Source of the DNA: Ambrosia x helenae | Lineage: Eukaryota; Streptophyta; Magnoliopsida; Asterales; Asteraceae | DNA: 64,000 nt | NCBI GenBank assembly: GCA_030844895.1 | Contig: CM061224.1 | Span: forward strand, 2,505,591 to 2,569,590 | Direction of reading: 5' to 3' | Part shown: one piece after another, positions 44,958 through 56,803 of the stretch | Layout: every line of letters starts with the position of its first letter | Position numbering within the stretch: position 1 is the stretch's first letter | Position numbers and translations under genes: made by a program | The notes under the pieces: generated by a model | What the model was told of the DNA's origin: nothing | Databases searched by the model: none | What the model saw: the letters and a program-made list of their open reading frames with translations, nothing else

Positions 44958-44960
44958 TAA

Positions 44961-45624
44961 GTAATTATAACTTTTACTTGTCGCCTCAGACACTCCCAAC
45001 TTATCAAATATTTCTTAACACTCCAAACTTTCAACTTTTTTTTCGCTATAACTCCCAAACAAGTTAAACCCTCACACAGCTTTTTTTTATTGAATGAGAG
45101 AGAGAGAGGGTAAAGATTTTGGAAATTGAAGTTGAGGAGGGTTGTAGATCACCCTTTGGTCTGCAATGATTTGTAGATCGATGGTGATTGTAGGTTGATG
45201 GTGGCGATAGATGGTGGGATTTAACTTGTGGAGATGAACCAAAGAGGGTGGTGATGCTTGGTCGGCATCGATTGAGGCAATAGTGGTTCCGGCAACTTTG
45301 AAGCAATCACGACCTTAGTAATAAAGCCTTCAATACATATCATATCTTGTAGTTTGTAATCCGATGAGCCACAGTTGGAGCTTTTGTGAGAAGATCAACA
45401 ACAATAAAGGAGACCTTATAGCAAGTTTGTAATATGATGTTAATTAAGGTAGCCTTGCCTCAGTTCTAGTGGCGGCTTTCCATTGGAGTGATTCTTCGGC
45501 GAGTCAGGTGATTTTGGCAGCAATGTTGCTCGTTGACGACTATCAAGGCCGGATAGGGGTATTGGCGGGAGAAAGACAATGGTGGTGCATACTTAGGGTT
45601 CCGGTAAGGTCACAAAACATAAAC
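44961..45624. other. Unannotated spacer
   Basis: Starts with CACTCCCAACTT-like phrases similar to the MULE ends at 53907-55198. A GAGAGAGAG run lies at 45096. The minus ORF at 45064-45306 shows no domain. Confidence 0.45.
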
Positions 45625-45627
45625 TAA

Positions 45628-46623
45628 GGTAGCATTCATTTCACAAAATGGGATGTAATCCAGATGGAACTGGAAATATATTCCATTTCTTATGTTTAGG
45701 CCTATAAACGAATCGAACATTCATTAACTATTTGTGAAATTGTTCGGTAGAAAGTTCGTTTATGTTCATTTACTTTATACACGAACAAACACGAACATTT
45801 TTTTTGTTAGTTTAATTGAATGAACGGACATGAGTAAATATCGTGTTCGTTCATTTATGTTCATGTATTTACATTCATTTATGTTATTTTAAATTTCAAT
45901 AATTATATAAGGAGTCATATTTATATAAGTATAAACATAAAATGGGTTTTCTAGCTACTTATATAAATATATAATTAGTAATTGAGTTTTCTAGTATTAC
46001 AAAATGGGTTTTACAATTGAACTTATCGTAAATGCTTACTTATTTATTATGTATTTAAAAAAGTACTCATTGTTAATATGCATGAACCATAATCTAGATG
46101 TGCTTTTGGATTAGCTGTAATGTGACAAACTTATTTGTTTGTGTTAATTAATGTTAAGTTATATCTGTTTATGTTTGTTCAAGCATGTTCATTTGTGTCC
46201 GTTTAGTCTTATTCTATCATGTTCATTATGTTTGTTTATGGTTTATGTTCATTTAAGTTTTTTTTATTTATGTTCGTTTACGCACATGAACGAACACGAA
46301 CATGCCAATTTTCTTAATGAACGAACACAAACAATAAAATGTGTCCAACTATATGTTCGTGTTCGGTTAAAGTTAAATAAACAAACACAAACATGCATTT
46401 ATTCATGTTCATTCGGTTCGTTTACAAACCTACTTATGTTGTTCATTTCAACAAAAAAAGGAATTATAAATATAATAAAGAACATGCAGTGAAAGAGAAT
46501 CTAAATTTCAATTCCTTCCATATTTCATTCCGTTTTGTGAAACGAACATACCTAAATTTCAAATCAAATTATAGTTCAAACGCTAATTCCAATTCCATTA
46601 CATTTTACGAAATGAGAACTACC
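45628..46623. mobile_element. Tourist-like MITE split by a hAT MITE
   Basis: TAA flanks at 45625-45627 and 46624-46626. Ends GGTAGCATTCATTTCACAAA and inverted GGTAGTTCTCATTTCGTAAA. Removing the inner 45697-46432 element leaves about 250 bp. Confidence 0.82.
45697..46432. mobile_element. hAT-type MITE with GAACGAACA words
   Basis: Perfect 8-bp duplication CTTATGTT at 45689-45696 and 46433-46440. Ends TAGGCCTATAAACGAA and inverted TAGGTTTGTAAACGAA. Both arms are crowded with ACGAACACGAACAT and GTTCGTTTATGTTC words. Confidence 0.9.
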
Positions 46624-46866
46624 TAAGGGTTTTTGAGAGAGAAAGAGTTGGTTTAGGGCAATGATTATAGATGATGCTAATGGTGGTGAAGTATTGATGA
46701 AGATGTTAGGGATGATAATGATTAAATAAAAGAAAATTGGTACCTAAAATAGTGATTTATATAAAAAAGGGTTTTAAAAATTAAAAAAAAACATTAATTT
46801 TTTTTTTTGTCAAAAAAAGCATGTTATGTCAGAAAGAGAAAAAATTAACTAGGCTATGGTTTAGTA

Positions 46867-48447
46867 TTTTTTTTTTTTTTTTTTTTTTTTGAAAATTCAA
46901 CTTCATTCAACAAACCGGCACAGTCCTCAAAACAAGGACCGTCGGGGCACCGTTACATCATATACAATGGGTACTTCGCCCAATTGTCCCATAACAAATC
47001 CTTATACTTGGATCTATATTTTAACCAGAAAAAAGACATTCATTTAATTCTAGCTAAAACTTTTCCAGTAGGAGTCGCTTTGTCTTGGAAAACCTTTTTG
47101 TTCCTCGCTAACCAAATACACCAACATGAAATCAAATAATCCCGTGAATGATTCTTTTTCCCCATTTCTTCCCATGTGCTTCTTTATAAATCTGAATCAA
47201 ATCTTTGAAATCAAAAGCGAAGATAGGATTTAGACGACACCATTGACTAATTGCAGCCCAAACATCTTGCGCCAAAGGATAAAGTGTGAACACATGATCG
47301 ACATATTCTTCATTCCAGTTACAAATTGAACAGGTAACGGACCCCATTTGGATGTTCCTTTTGAGTAATTCCTTTTTCACTGGGACGCGACCCACATCCG
47401 CCCTCGACACTGTTGTTGTTGTTCTTTTTTAACAGCTCTTTAATATTTTTTTACACTGAACTCATGTTCACCGTTAAACGACCATCGCCATTTGTCTACT
47501 TCATCGTTACTAGTAATCAAAGAAAGTTCATGTTGCAGCTCCATCATTTCCTTCCCATTGATAACGTCCGGCGGTCTCCACAAATCGTGTCTAGCCAGGC
47601 TCCAATGTTGACCCGTTTGGACTAATCTGTCTGAAACGAGGAAGTACTTTTGAACCTCTTTTTTGATAATAGTCTTCCAATTACTACATCGATACATATT
47701 GGTGCCCACCTATATTCCTAAATAATCAAAAGGAATCGATCCACGTCTACATCCCAAAGTCACCGTAGTGTTAACAATCTCTTGATCGTCTTGTCCAATG
47801 CCGAAAAAATTAGACTTGTTAAGATTAATCTTAAGGCTTGAACATACGTAAAAGCACCTGAGAATTCTTGCCAAAGTATCAACATTGTCATCATCTCCTT
47901 TTTCTAAAATCATTGCATCATCGGCGTAGAATAAATGAGATAGTTCCAAATCATCATCGCGAAACTTGATACCCTTAAACTCTCCAAAGAACAAGCTTTT
48001 TCTATCATACACGAGAGTGCATCCATAACAATTAGAAAGGGAAAGGGAGAGAGGGGGTCACCTTGGCGCAAACCCTTTTGAGCATTAAACTCAAATGTTG
48101 GAGAGCCATTTACCAAGATAGCCGACCTTCTCGACTTCAAAACGCCTTTAAAGCAAACTCTTCATTTTTCCCGGGTATCCCATTTGATCAATAATCGACA
48201 AAAAAAAAAAACCCAATTCACATTATCATAAGCCTTTTCGAAGTCTATTTTGAAAAGGAAGGCTTTACCTTTCTTCTTCTTTAACCAAGCTAACACTTCA
48301 TTAATCATCAAAGGGCCATCAAGAATAAATCTATCTTTTAAAAACGCCGATTGAGTTTCCAAGATAACAATATGAAGAATCTTTTTAATTCTTTCCACCA
48401 ACATTTATATATAACTTTACTAATAACTCCTATTAACTTAAAAAAAA
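46867..48447 (-). mobile_element. 5'-truncated, internally deleted L1-type LINE
   Basis: The minus-strand 3' end is a 24-A tail (46890-46867). Upstream are RT pieces SAFLKDRFILDGPLMINEVL, FEKAYDNVNW, GLRQGDPLSPF and intact catalytic LFYADDAMIL, then zf-RVT pieces (CSICNWNEEYVDHVF). About 200 residues between NWKTII and KEVQKYFLV are deleted. Similarity to the full-length LINE starts near 48447 (LIGVISKVI), so the copy is 5'-truncated. No target duplication was found. Confidence 0.88.
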
Positions 48448-49098
48448 TGACAGAGGAAAGTAAGTTTAAAATTAAGAGTGTAAATTTCTATGAAAACAAA
48501 AAGTGTAAGATAAACATTTCTTTAGTTGGGATGTTCTCCTTTTATTTAAGGAGAGAAAGTTAAAGATTATTTAAATCACATGAGGAATTAATAACAAATG
48601 TTGCCGGTCAATTCAACTTGATACATTTATGCACGATATCTTCATTAACAGAATTTTAAATTTTGATGGGCCTATCCCTTGCCCTTGATGTTGTCTAAAG
48701 GTTCAAATCCACGAGTCTACTCTACTTATTTTCAATATATATGTTTATGACAACATATAAAAATACTAAAAAATACGTTAATTTTTTAAATATAATGTGT
48801 AATTTAGACAAATAATGTAAAAACCATTACTGTGTATGATAATTAAATATAGGGATGGTAATGGGTAATCCTAAACTCATACCTAGTTGTAAAATCATGT
48901 TTCGTACCCGGCCCATTACCCACTAGGTTCTTTTTGGGTAATTACTCGTCAGGTATCGGGCATACCCATGGATATCAGGTATACCCGTTAGTTTGTTAAA
49001 AGATACCCATTGAGATATACAAATACATTTTTTACTATTATAATTATTATATAATGTTTATCCATGTAACAACTTTAATAAACTAAAATATACATTAC
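48448..49098. other. Spacer with GGGTA-word remnant
   Basis: From 48852 ATAGGGATGGTAATGGGTAA is followed by repeated GGGTA/TACCC words to about 49010, resembling a further hAT word-MITE whose right end I could not find. Confidence 0.35.
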
Positions 49099-49541
49099 AC
49101 ATAGGGGTGTGATCGATGTCGTTTGGGTCGGTCAAAAATAATGAAAATAGTAGTATATGGAAGTTGAGTCGTCTCCACAGGGAATTGGTGAAAAGAGTAG
49201 TTTTTGTAAGTTAACTAGTAAATTAAAATCTAATTACTTTGTTTTTTAATTGAATTTAAGAAGTTGTAACAATAATAGAAAAGAAGTAATCCCCTCCAGG
49301 TTTCTGGTTAATGGTCCACCCTACTCTTGTTTAAATGATTGGATACTACATAGACATAGTTTTGTTGGACGGTTCAAATCAGGTGATAACCGAACACAAA
49401 TTTTTAATAATAACCTGTACAATTCAATTACCAACCCACAAGTATCACCTACCCTCTAAATTATCAAACTACTCACGATGCAAGAAAAACCGAATGTGAA
49501 TGATAAAAAGATAAGCAAATGAAAACAAGTGAATCGCTTAA
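49099..49541. other. Unclassified repeat-like stretch
   Basis: Starts ATAGGGGTGTGATCGATGTC and holds GAGTCGTCTCCACAGGGAAT. It may be part of a dispersed element, but no ends are visible. The short plus ORF at 49250 is not convincing. Confidence 0.3.
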
Positions 49542-49946
49542 ATGATAGAAACCACAAATATTCTTCAACTAAATGAAAAAGATGATGATTTTTTTGGTTT
49601 GGGTAAAGCATTCAAGGAGGCGGCTAACAAGGAAACTCCAAAGGATCCTGAGGCGAATGATAAAGATGATGATTCGGTTGAAGTTTTATCAGAGACAAAT
49701 GAGACAGGACGGTTCATGAAGCTTTAGATTTATTTTTTCTTATTCGTCTTGTATGTTTCCTTAGTTTTTTGGCCTGTGCGCCTATTTTGTTTGTTTTTGT
49801 TTGTTTGGGCAGTGGCCCTCTTGTTTGTATTTTGTGGTCTTCCCCCTCCTTGGTACAATGTCCAGGAGGGGGGGACCCGCTCTTTTGGAAATTAATAAAT
49901 GTTTGCCGAGGCGATGCCTCTTTTTCCAAAAAAAAAAAAAAAAAAC
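49542..49946 (+). pseudogene. Retroposed 3' end with A-tail (LINE or processed transcript)
   Basis: An open frame ends ...DDFFGLGKAFKEAANKETPK...SETNETGRFMKL-stop at 49727. It is followed by a 3'-UTR-like T/G-rich stretch, ATTAATAAATG (polyadenylation-like) at 49890 and an A-run at 49929-49946. The layout fits a 5'-truncated retroposon. The protein is not recognised and no clear flanking repeat was found. Confidence 0.4.
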
Positions 49947-50438
49947 CATAATACCACATCAAACAAGAGTTAAGGTTTCACAAATAAACCATACACCCGG
50001 AGGTGATTACAAAATGTTTAGCCTCTCATAGTAACAAGAAACAACTTAAAAATATGAATAATAATACCGATCATCATGATTAGAATTGAAAGTATGGATG
50101 AATGATGATGAATCTTGATGTTTGTGGCTTCAAAATACTCCCAAGAATTGATTATTTTCGTGATGGGTGGCTGCCTTCCTCTAGGTTTAGTATTTTTTGC
50201 TTTTATATCTTGAATAACAACCTACCGTATTTTTCTCTTTTACTCCCGTAGGATACAACCAAGTCAATAGGCTTACGCCTGTCAACATCTGAAAAGAAAA
50301 GAAATTATGATGCTCTTTGACTTTCCCTTTTCTTTTCTTGCTTTTGCTCCTTCACGAGGCAATCATCACAAACTCCATCCATTTTCATTTTGCTACTATT
50401 ATTATTATATATTATTATTATTAACGAGACATTGTCTC

Positions 50439-50506
<68 letters not shown>

Positions 50507-50779
50507 GTAGTAGTAGTAGTAGCAGCCTCCAACTCGGGTGTTCTTGGCTCATCCAAAATTTCTCTTTAACACTTCAACGTCCATGAACACCTCCATATTT
50601 TCGGTTCGCCATCCAAACTCAACCTCAACCACATTTAAGCTTCCAAATCCATCCAAATAAGCCATTGAACCTACAATAACACAAAGTTGCGTAGTTATCA
50701 CATTCAAAGCATATGAACGCTCAAACGACATTAAAAACCCATAGTTAAGCATCTAAAACACCATGATTTACCCCGTCTA
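49947..50779. other. Spacer with (TTA)n microsatellite
   Basis: The (ATT)n run at 50439-50505 creates poly-Asn and poly-Tyr ORFs that are artefacts. The minus frame at 50549-50752 has no recognisable domain. Confidence 0.5.
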
Positions 50780-51237
50780 TCAGGGTGCAAACGAGCTGAG
50801 CTACTCGTGAGCTACTCGAGCTCGGCTCAAAAAAAAGCTTGTAACGAGCCGAGCCTAAACGAGCTCGAGCTTGAGCCCAAGCCTAAAACACAAGCTCGTT
50901 TAGTAAACGAGCCCGAGCTCGAGCTTTGTTTATCGAGCTCGAGCCGGCTCGCGAGCCTTAACGAGCCCACCATTTATATAAATTTTAATTAATATATTAA
51001 ATATATATTTAAATATAATAAGTAATTTTTATAAAATTCTGAATAAATAACCAAATTATATTTAAATAAGTATTACAATTAATATAAATTAATTAATAAC
51101 TAAAAAACGAGCCGAGCCCGAGTCGAGCTCGAGCTTTAGAAACAATGCTCGAATCAAGCCGAGCTCAAGCTTTCATAACTTAAACGACCTCGAGCTCGAG
51201 CCTGGTCAAGCTCGGGCTCAGCTCGTTTGCACCCCTA
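50780..51237. mobile_element. hAT-type MITE with GAGCTCG words (older copy)
   Basis: Ends TCAGGGTGCAAACGAGC and inverted TAGGGGTGCAAACGAGC. The interior has GAGCTCGAGC/GCTCGAGCTC words at both ends and an AT-rich middle. No 8-bp duplication is seen, so it is probably older than 30105-30615. Confidence 0.75.
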
Positions 51238-51522
51238 ATTATTTTACACATATTATATATATATATATATATATTAATATAAGTAACGTCGGTGGCTTTT
51301 TACGCCACCGACCTTTGAAGTTTCATACTTTTTCATATTGGATCCCTGCATTTCCACGTGGTTGTTTTCCTCGTGTTTTCAACTCCACTTTCTCCAACAA
51401 AATCAAAAGCTATAAATTCAACCGTCACCAGAGCATCTTCTACCGGTGGCATTAGAGAATAAGAGTTTTGAGTCCTTTTAACATTTTCCCCTTGAAGGTT
51501 CTATTTAACAACACTACAAAAC
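51238..51522. other. Spacer with (AT)n and a hairpin
   Basis: A short (AT)n lies at 51254-51274. GTCGGTGGC...GCCACCGAC (51289-51312) can form a 9-bp stem. No larger element delimited. Confidence 0.45.
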
Positions 51523-52468
51523 TGTTGGATACTTGACAAAGAATGGAAGGCTAAAGATCTGGTTTGACTAGTTAATCATTGACTAAGTCAACAGCTGAGT
51601 GTTGAAGACCTTAAACTGCTGGAGTGAAGAAATGATGGTCAACATAAGTCAACAGTTGTGCCATGTAAAGCTGTTTTGACAAACTAGTGGTTTACACCAG
51701 CTGTTTGTCAAAATCAGCAGTTCTGCGTCATATTGAGTCCAGTCGTTTGTAATAAACTTTCCAGCTGTAATCTATAAACAACTCGCAATTACATTTTCTT
51801 ATGTTGTTAAATGTCACTTTCATAGTGACGTCACCACCTGTTTTCAGCTTTATATAACACAATACACTTGAATACAATAGAAAATTCTCGAGGTTCAGTC
51901 GGGAGAGAGTGAGAGCATCTAATGAGAGGGAGTCTAGATTACAATGTACTTTGTTATCTATCAATAAAATATGTGATGACTTCATATCATACCAACTGTG
52001 TTTTTTACTTAGACTATCTCCAACGCTAGATGCTCCTTAAGACGTCCTTAGTTGTCACGTCATCTGCCACATCATATCTTTGCAAATCCTTAAAAACCTA
52101 CATTTCATCTCCAACCCTAAAAATATCCTTACTCTCATGAGTTTTCACCTCATCACCTAACCACTACATACAATATTTAAATAAAAGATTTGTTTTTTTA
52201 GTTTGGCCCATCTCATCACAAAAACCAATACAAATTCCCATCCATAATTAAGGGCTTCATTGCTAAGGGTCTCAAAGGGCATCATTGCTCCAATGGGAAG
52301 GGCTAGGAATGGCTTGTAAGGGCATACGGGTTAAGGATGCATTGAAGAGTCTTACTTTTGATGTGTGTTGATGAATGTTGAGATTATTATTACTTAGTAG
52401 AATATTTGCTTAAAACTAAAATCAATGTTCATACATAATAACACACGCGTCTCTCTCTAAATCCAACA
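51523..52468 (+). repeat. LTR (copia-like), interrupted by a Tourist MITE
   Basis: Tips TGTTGGAT and ATCCAACA are inverted copies. A TATATAA box lies at 51851 and AATAAAA at 51964. No primer site or internal ORF follows, so it looks like a solo LTR of about 600 bp plus the 340-bp MITE. Flanking 5-mers do not match, which weakens the call. The copia label is a guess from the TGTTGGA start. Confidence 0.5.
52012..52351. mobile_element. Tourist-like MITE
   Basis: TTA flanks at 52009-52011 and 52352-52354. Ends GACTATCTCCAACGC and inverted GACTCTTCAATGC. Length 340 bp, no ORF. Confidence 0.68.
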
Positions 52469-52479
52469 ATTCTGGCTAT

Positions 52480-52860
52480 ATGATCGGGTATATAGTTCGC
52501 ATAAACAGGTAACCGGTTTCGAGTAATCGGGTCTAGTTTCACCTAATCCCAAAGCTGACCCAAACCTGTGAAATTTTTTAAAACCAATCCCCTACTTGCC
52601 CCATATATTTCGGGTTTCAAATATACCCATTATGCTCGGATTTTTTTTGTAATCGCTAACTAAATACCGAAAAAAGTAATCAAAAAGATACTTTTTTTAT
52701 ATAAGCGTTTTTAAGTCATAATTATATCACCAATATTTTGTGACAACAATTTCTAAACGGGTAAATAAAATAAAACAAGTCACTTTCGATAAGGAATCTC
52801 TTTCTTATATCATATGGGATCCACTCTCAACTTCAAAATTATAATTTTAAAGAAAAAAAA
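52480..52860 (-). repeat. Diverged inverted fragment of Helitron-like family 2
   Basis: TTTCGAGTAATCGGG, TTTCACCTAATCCCAAA and GACCCAAACC match, inverted, the 5880-5960 and 6600-6680 regions of the family-2 element. The ends of the fragment are not defined. Confidence 0.45.
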
Positions 52861-53096
52861 ATATTCTATACCTATGTGCACATAATATATCTATCAATTT
52901 GATAATATGGTCTAGGGTAATAGGGTTGTATAATTTCATATATGTCGATGAGAATAATTACATCCAAAGTATCAATAACCATATTTTTAATTGTTCATAT
53001 GAATATTAATGCATTCATATAATCCCGGTAGCTAGTACGTAAGATGGCATGCTCCACTAAAAAATACTCCAATTAATTAAATTGCATGAAATATAT

Positions 53097-53537
53097 TATT
53101 TTTGAAAGGTATAGATCAACTGGAAACTAACTAACTACTTCAACCCTTTTAACGGAAATAGCCACCCGAGTTCAAATGAGGGGAGTACGCATTGGCAGAG
53201 CCTTGCCTCTACCCAGAGGCGTAGCTTTAAAGGGGCGGGGAGGGGCGGCCGACCCCCCCCCCCGAATTTTCGCTCAGAAGTTTCGATTATATAGTATTCG
53301 TATAGAAATTTTTTAGAATATAAGGTTTCGACCCCCGAAACTGGTTTTCGACCCCCCGAAACTAGTGACTTCCGACCCCCCGAAGTTTCGGATCAAGCTT
53401 CACCACTGCATCTACCTCTGTAAGGGAGAATAAAATCTTGTCCACAACCAGGCTCAAACTCGGAACCTCAGGGCAGGAACCCCGAAGGGAAAACTTTCCT
53501 ACCTCCCTGCAAACCAATTCGTCTATAGATCATTGGC
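53097..53537 (-). mobile_element. tRNA-derived SINE, GCCAATGATCT family, split by a MITE
   Basis: 17-bp direct repeats AATTGCATGAAATATAT at 53080-53096 and 53538-53554. On the minus strand it starts GCCAATGATCTATAGACGAA, has GGTTCCGAGTTTGAGCC as B-box-like region and ends ATACCTTTCAAAAATA. Without the inner 53214-53408 MITE it is about 240 bp. Confidence 0.85.
53214..53408. mobile_element. hAT-type MITE with GACCCCC blocks
   Basis: Near-duplicate flanks CCTCTACC (53206-53213) and CATCTACC (53409-53416). Ends CAGAGGCGTAGCTT and inverted CAGTGGTGAAGCTT. The same family is at 30834-31032, and an undelimited copy is near 17163. Confidence 0.75.
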
Positions 53538-53554
53538 AATTGCATGAAATATAT

Positions 53555-53897
53555 ATTCCACTATTTTTGCTTTACCTAAATTAAACTCCTAATATTTATA
53601 ATAAAAAGTTTCTGTTTATATACTACTGCTAAATTATCGCTGATATTATTATTTGATTATGGTTTTAATTTCTGACGTTTGTCTAGAACTAATCTTCAGT
53701 GTTCTTCTTTAACATCTACTTGCACAATCTCGCTACTAGTAATATCAAATCAAATAAAGAAAAAGCATTCTAAAAATAATTACAACTAGACTTGTAGTTT
53801 TATCCTGTTATTCTAGTGAGTGTTAGTTCTAGATTGATTTAAGTTATAGATTTATTATGTATCTAAACTATATTATAAAATATATATAAAGAGGACA
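53555..53897. other. Unannotated spacer
   Basis: AT-rich, nothing recognised. Confidence 0.5.
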
Positions 53898-53906
53898 ATT
53901 TTTTTA

Positions 53907-54971
53907 GGGGAAATGGATTTAAATACTCCCAACTATCACTCGTTGGCGGATAGCACTCCCAATTATCACTTTGGCGGATAGCACTCCAAACTTTCAACTT
54001 GTTGGCCATTATCACTCCCAAACTAACTGGGGTCTAACCCAGTTAGTGTTTGTGGCCAAAATGTAAAAAACAAAACTTAAGGGACATTTTTGAAATTAAA
54101 CCTTTAACTTATAAACCCCCCCCCCCTCATATTCTGCAACAGACCCCCCCCCCCTTCTCTCTCTCACTCTAAACCACCACCACCACCCTCACCGGAAACC
54201 ACCACCACCTTCCACCGGAAACCACCACCACCTACCACCACCCTTCACCTTCATCCACCTACCACCACCTTTCACCTTCATCCACCTACCACCACCCTTC
54301 ACCTTCTGCCATCAGCCCCCCCCCCCCCCCACCACCACCACCACCACTCTACCATCCCCCTTTTTCTTCTTTGATTTTGACAGACAAAGCTTAAACCCAC
54401 CTTCACGGTCGCCGCAGCTCAACTATAATTACCCAATCTCAAACCCTTAATTCCACAATTTACCCCAAATTATCATACATACATTTCTAGGGTTTCCTTC
54501 AATTCCTTCAAATTATTATTATCATATCATTCAATCATGGACAGATACAGAAGAGGAGATCGATACAACCATACTCGTCGGCTCCGGTCATCTTCTTCTT
54601 CGGGTCATCTTCTTCGGGTAACAACAATACTCGATTTCCGGTCATCTTCTTCGGGTAACAACAATACTCGCCGGCTCCGGTCATCTTCTTCGGGTAACAC
54701 CTCCGGTCATCTTCTTCGGGTAACAACAATACTCGCCGGAACCCTAATTTCTGACCACCATATTTGAAGCTTTATACTCCTCGATTTCCATGCCCTTCTG
54801 CTTCTTAAAAATCAAAATCTAGATTAGGTTAAAGGTTGGTGAAAGGTGGTGGTGGGCTGAGGCTGATGGCAGATGGTGGTGGTGATGGTGGGGTGGTGGT
54901 GGGGTGGCGGCAGATGGTGGTGGTGAGTCTCTCTCTCTCTCTCTAAACTCTCTCTCTGTTAATATATATAG

Positions 54972-55008
<37 letters not shown>

Positions 55009-55198
55009 GTTTCAAAATGGTCCCTTAAGTTTTGTTTTTTACATTTTGGCCACAAACACTAACTGGGTTAGACCCCAGTTAGTTTGGGAGTGATAATGGC
55101 CAACAAGTTGAAAGTTTGGAGTGCTATCTGCCAAAGTGATAGTTGGGAGTGTTATCCGCCAACGAGTGATAGTTAGGAGTATTTAAATCCATTTCCCC
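53907..55198. mobile_element. Mutator-like element, possible Pack-MULE
   Basis: Terminal inverted repeats of about 190 bp differ at only a few bases (start GGGGAAATGGATTTAAATAC). Flanks ATTTTTTTA and TTTTTTTTA match at 8 of 9 bases, but are low complexity. There is no transposase. The interior holds an UTR-like stretch and a 76-codon plus ORF (54537-54767) starting MDRYRRGDRYNHTRRLRS with repeated RRLRSSSSG motifs, plus CACC-rich and (AAT)n tracts. The highly similar arms indicate a young insertion. Confidence 0.82.
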
Positions 55199-55316
55199 TT
55201 TTTTTTATATAACTTTAAATAGTACAACCACAAAAACCCACGATACAATCATTTAAAAATACTACTGAATTTTAAACCAACTTTTCATGTGATTTTAAAA
55301 TTTAAATCGTCATGAT

Positions 55317-56200
55317 TAGGGTTGTGAAACGGTTTAGAACCGAATCAAACTGAACCGGGAACCGTTTATTTCAAAATATGAGAACCGGAACCGGAACCGC
55401 TAATTACTAAACGGTTCGGTTCGGAACCGGGTGAAACGGTTCTAGGCCGGAACCGGTTGTCAATAAAATCCTAAAATTAACAATTAAATAAAAAAAAAAA
55501 CAACCAAAACATCAATTGCAACATTCAATTTTTTTCACAGTATCTGCATATTTCCTTTCTATTGTCATCCTTATCATAAAATTCATCAAAATGTTTTCAA
55601 CATTCACCAATCACCTATGAGCTTCATTTTTCTTGTTGTCACTTTTTAATTCCCGGTTTGTGTTTCATCAGTGGTTTCGTTTTCTTCATTCTCGTCACCA
55701 GAACATTTTTTGTATGATCATTAGATTAAACTTAGGGTTGATACGAAAGAAAAATACACTGCATAAATAATATGATGAATAGATTAAATCATTAAATGAG
55801 TAATCAAAGATAAGTATTGTAATAGAGGAAGAAGAAGAAAAAAAAACAAACCTAACTGAAGATTGGAGAAGAAAAACTTGTATGATGATTGGAGTTGGAA
55901 TGTGACTTTGGAGAAGAGAATTAAATAATTGAAGACCAAGACAGCCGGATGCAATATGTATAATATAATAATCTAAAGTTTCATAAAAGGTAAAATAGAA
56001 AGCAGCAACATTCAAAATGGTTCTAGCGGTTCTTAACTGGACCCGTCGGTTTTAACCGGAACCGAACCGGGGACCGATTTTACCAAAATATGAGAACCAT
56101 ACTGGAACCGGAACCTATAACATTAATTTGGTTCAGTTCTAGCGGTTTCGGGTCGGTTTCACGGTTTTCGCTGTTCGGAATCGTTTATTGCTCACCCCTA
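55317..56200. mobile_element. hAT-type non-autonomous element with GGTTCCGGTT words
   Basis: Perfect 8-bp duplication GTCATGAT at 55309-55316 and 56201-56208. Ends TAGGGTTGTGAAACGG and inverted TAGGGGTGAGCAATAAACG. Arms consist of GAACCGGAACCG/CGGTTCCGGTT words. The minus frame 55695-56015 in the core shows no transposase motif. Confidence 0.9.
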
Positions 56201-56221
56201 GTCATGATTTTCAGTCATTTA

Positions 56222-56772
56222 TCTATACTATATTATAAAGCATGAGGGAACGATACCAACCAAGTTTAAGTAATTACAACATTTTTTGCTTATAGTACAA
56301 CAAGTTAATGAAATTGGTAAGGGGCAATGTGGTCTTTCTACATAAATATTAAATTGATAAATGAATTGTTGGATAAATTGATAAATACAATTAAATTGCT
56401 TTGAATTATATAATAGTAAAATTTGTAATCTTCGTATTATTGTAACATGATATCAATTAAAAAGAAGAAACTCAAAGGATACAACTTCTTATATAATTAA
56501 ATGATTTGTTAATTACTTGAGGAAAACTAAAGGGACAACAAACTCTTATAAATGAAATTTCTTTTTTGAATTTTTTTCATAACAATAATGGTTAGATAGA
56601 ATGTGAATGTAAAAAAAAGAGCAACCAAGCATGATGCTTTCCATTTGAATACATCGAAAGACGTGAACGTGTTCCGGTAAGCAAGCTAGGTTACTCAAGT
56701 ATTGTATGTTTTGTCTTTACTTTACTCTTGTTTTGATTTGATGATCTTGTAGGCGCTTCAACTTTTAAAAAC

Positions 56773-56803
<31 letters not shown>

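Noticed and set aside
47132..48404. Several separate minus ORFs with RT and zf-RVT similarity
   Set aside because: They are pieces of one truncated, deleted LINE ORF2, not independent genes.
46867..48447. Target duplication for the truncated LINE
   Set aside because: Candidate matches around the A-tail and the 5' break were only a few bases long and AT-rich, so none is claimed.
50305..50556. Minus-strand ORF with poly-Asn and plus-strand ORF with poly-Tyr
   Set aside because: Both are readings of the (TTA)n microsatellite.
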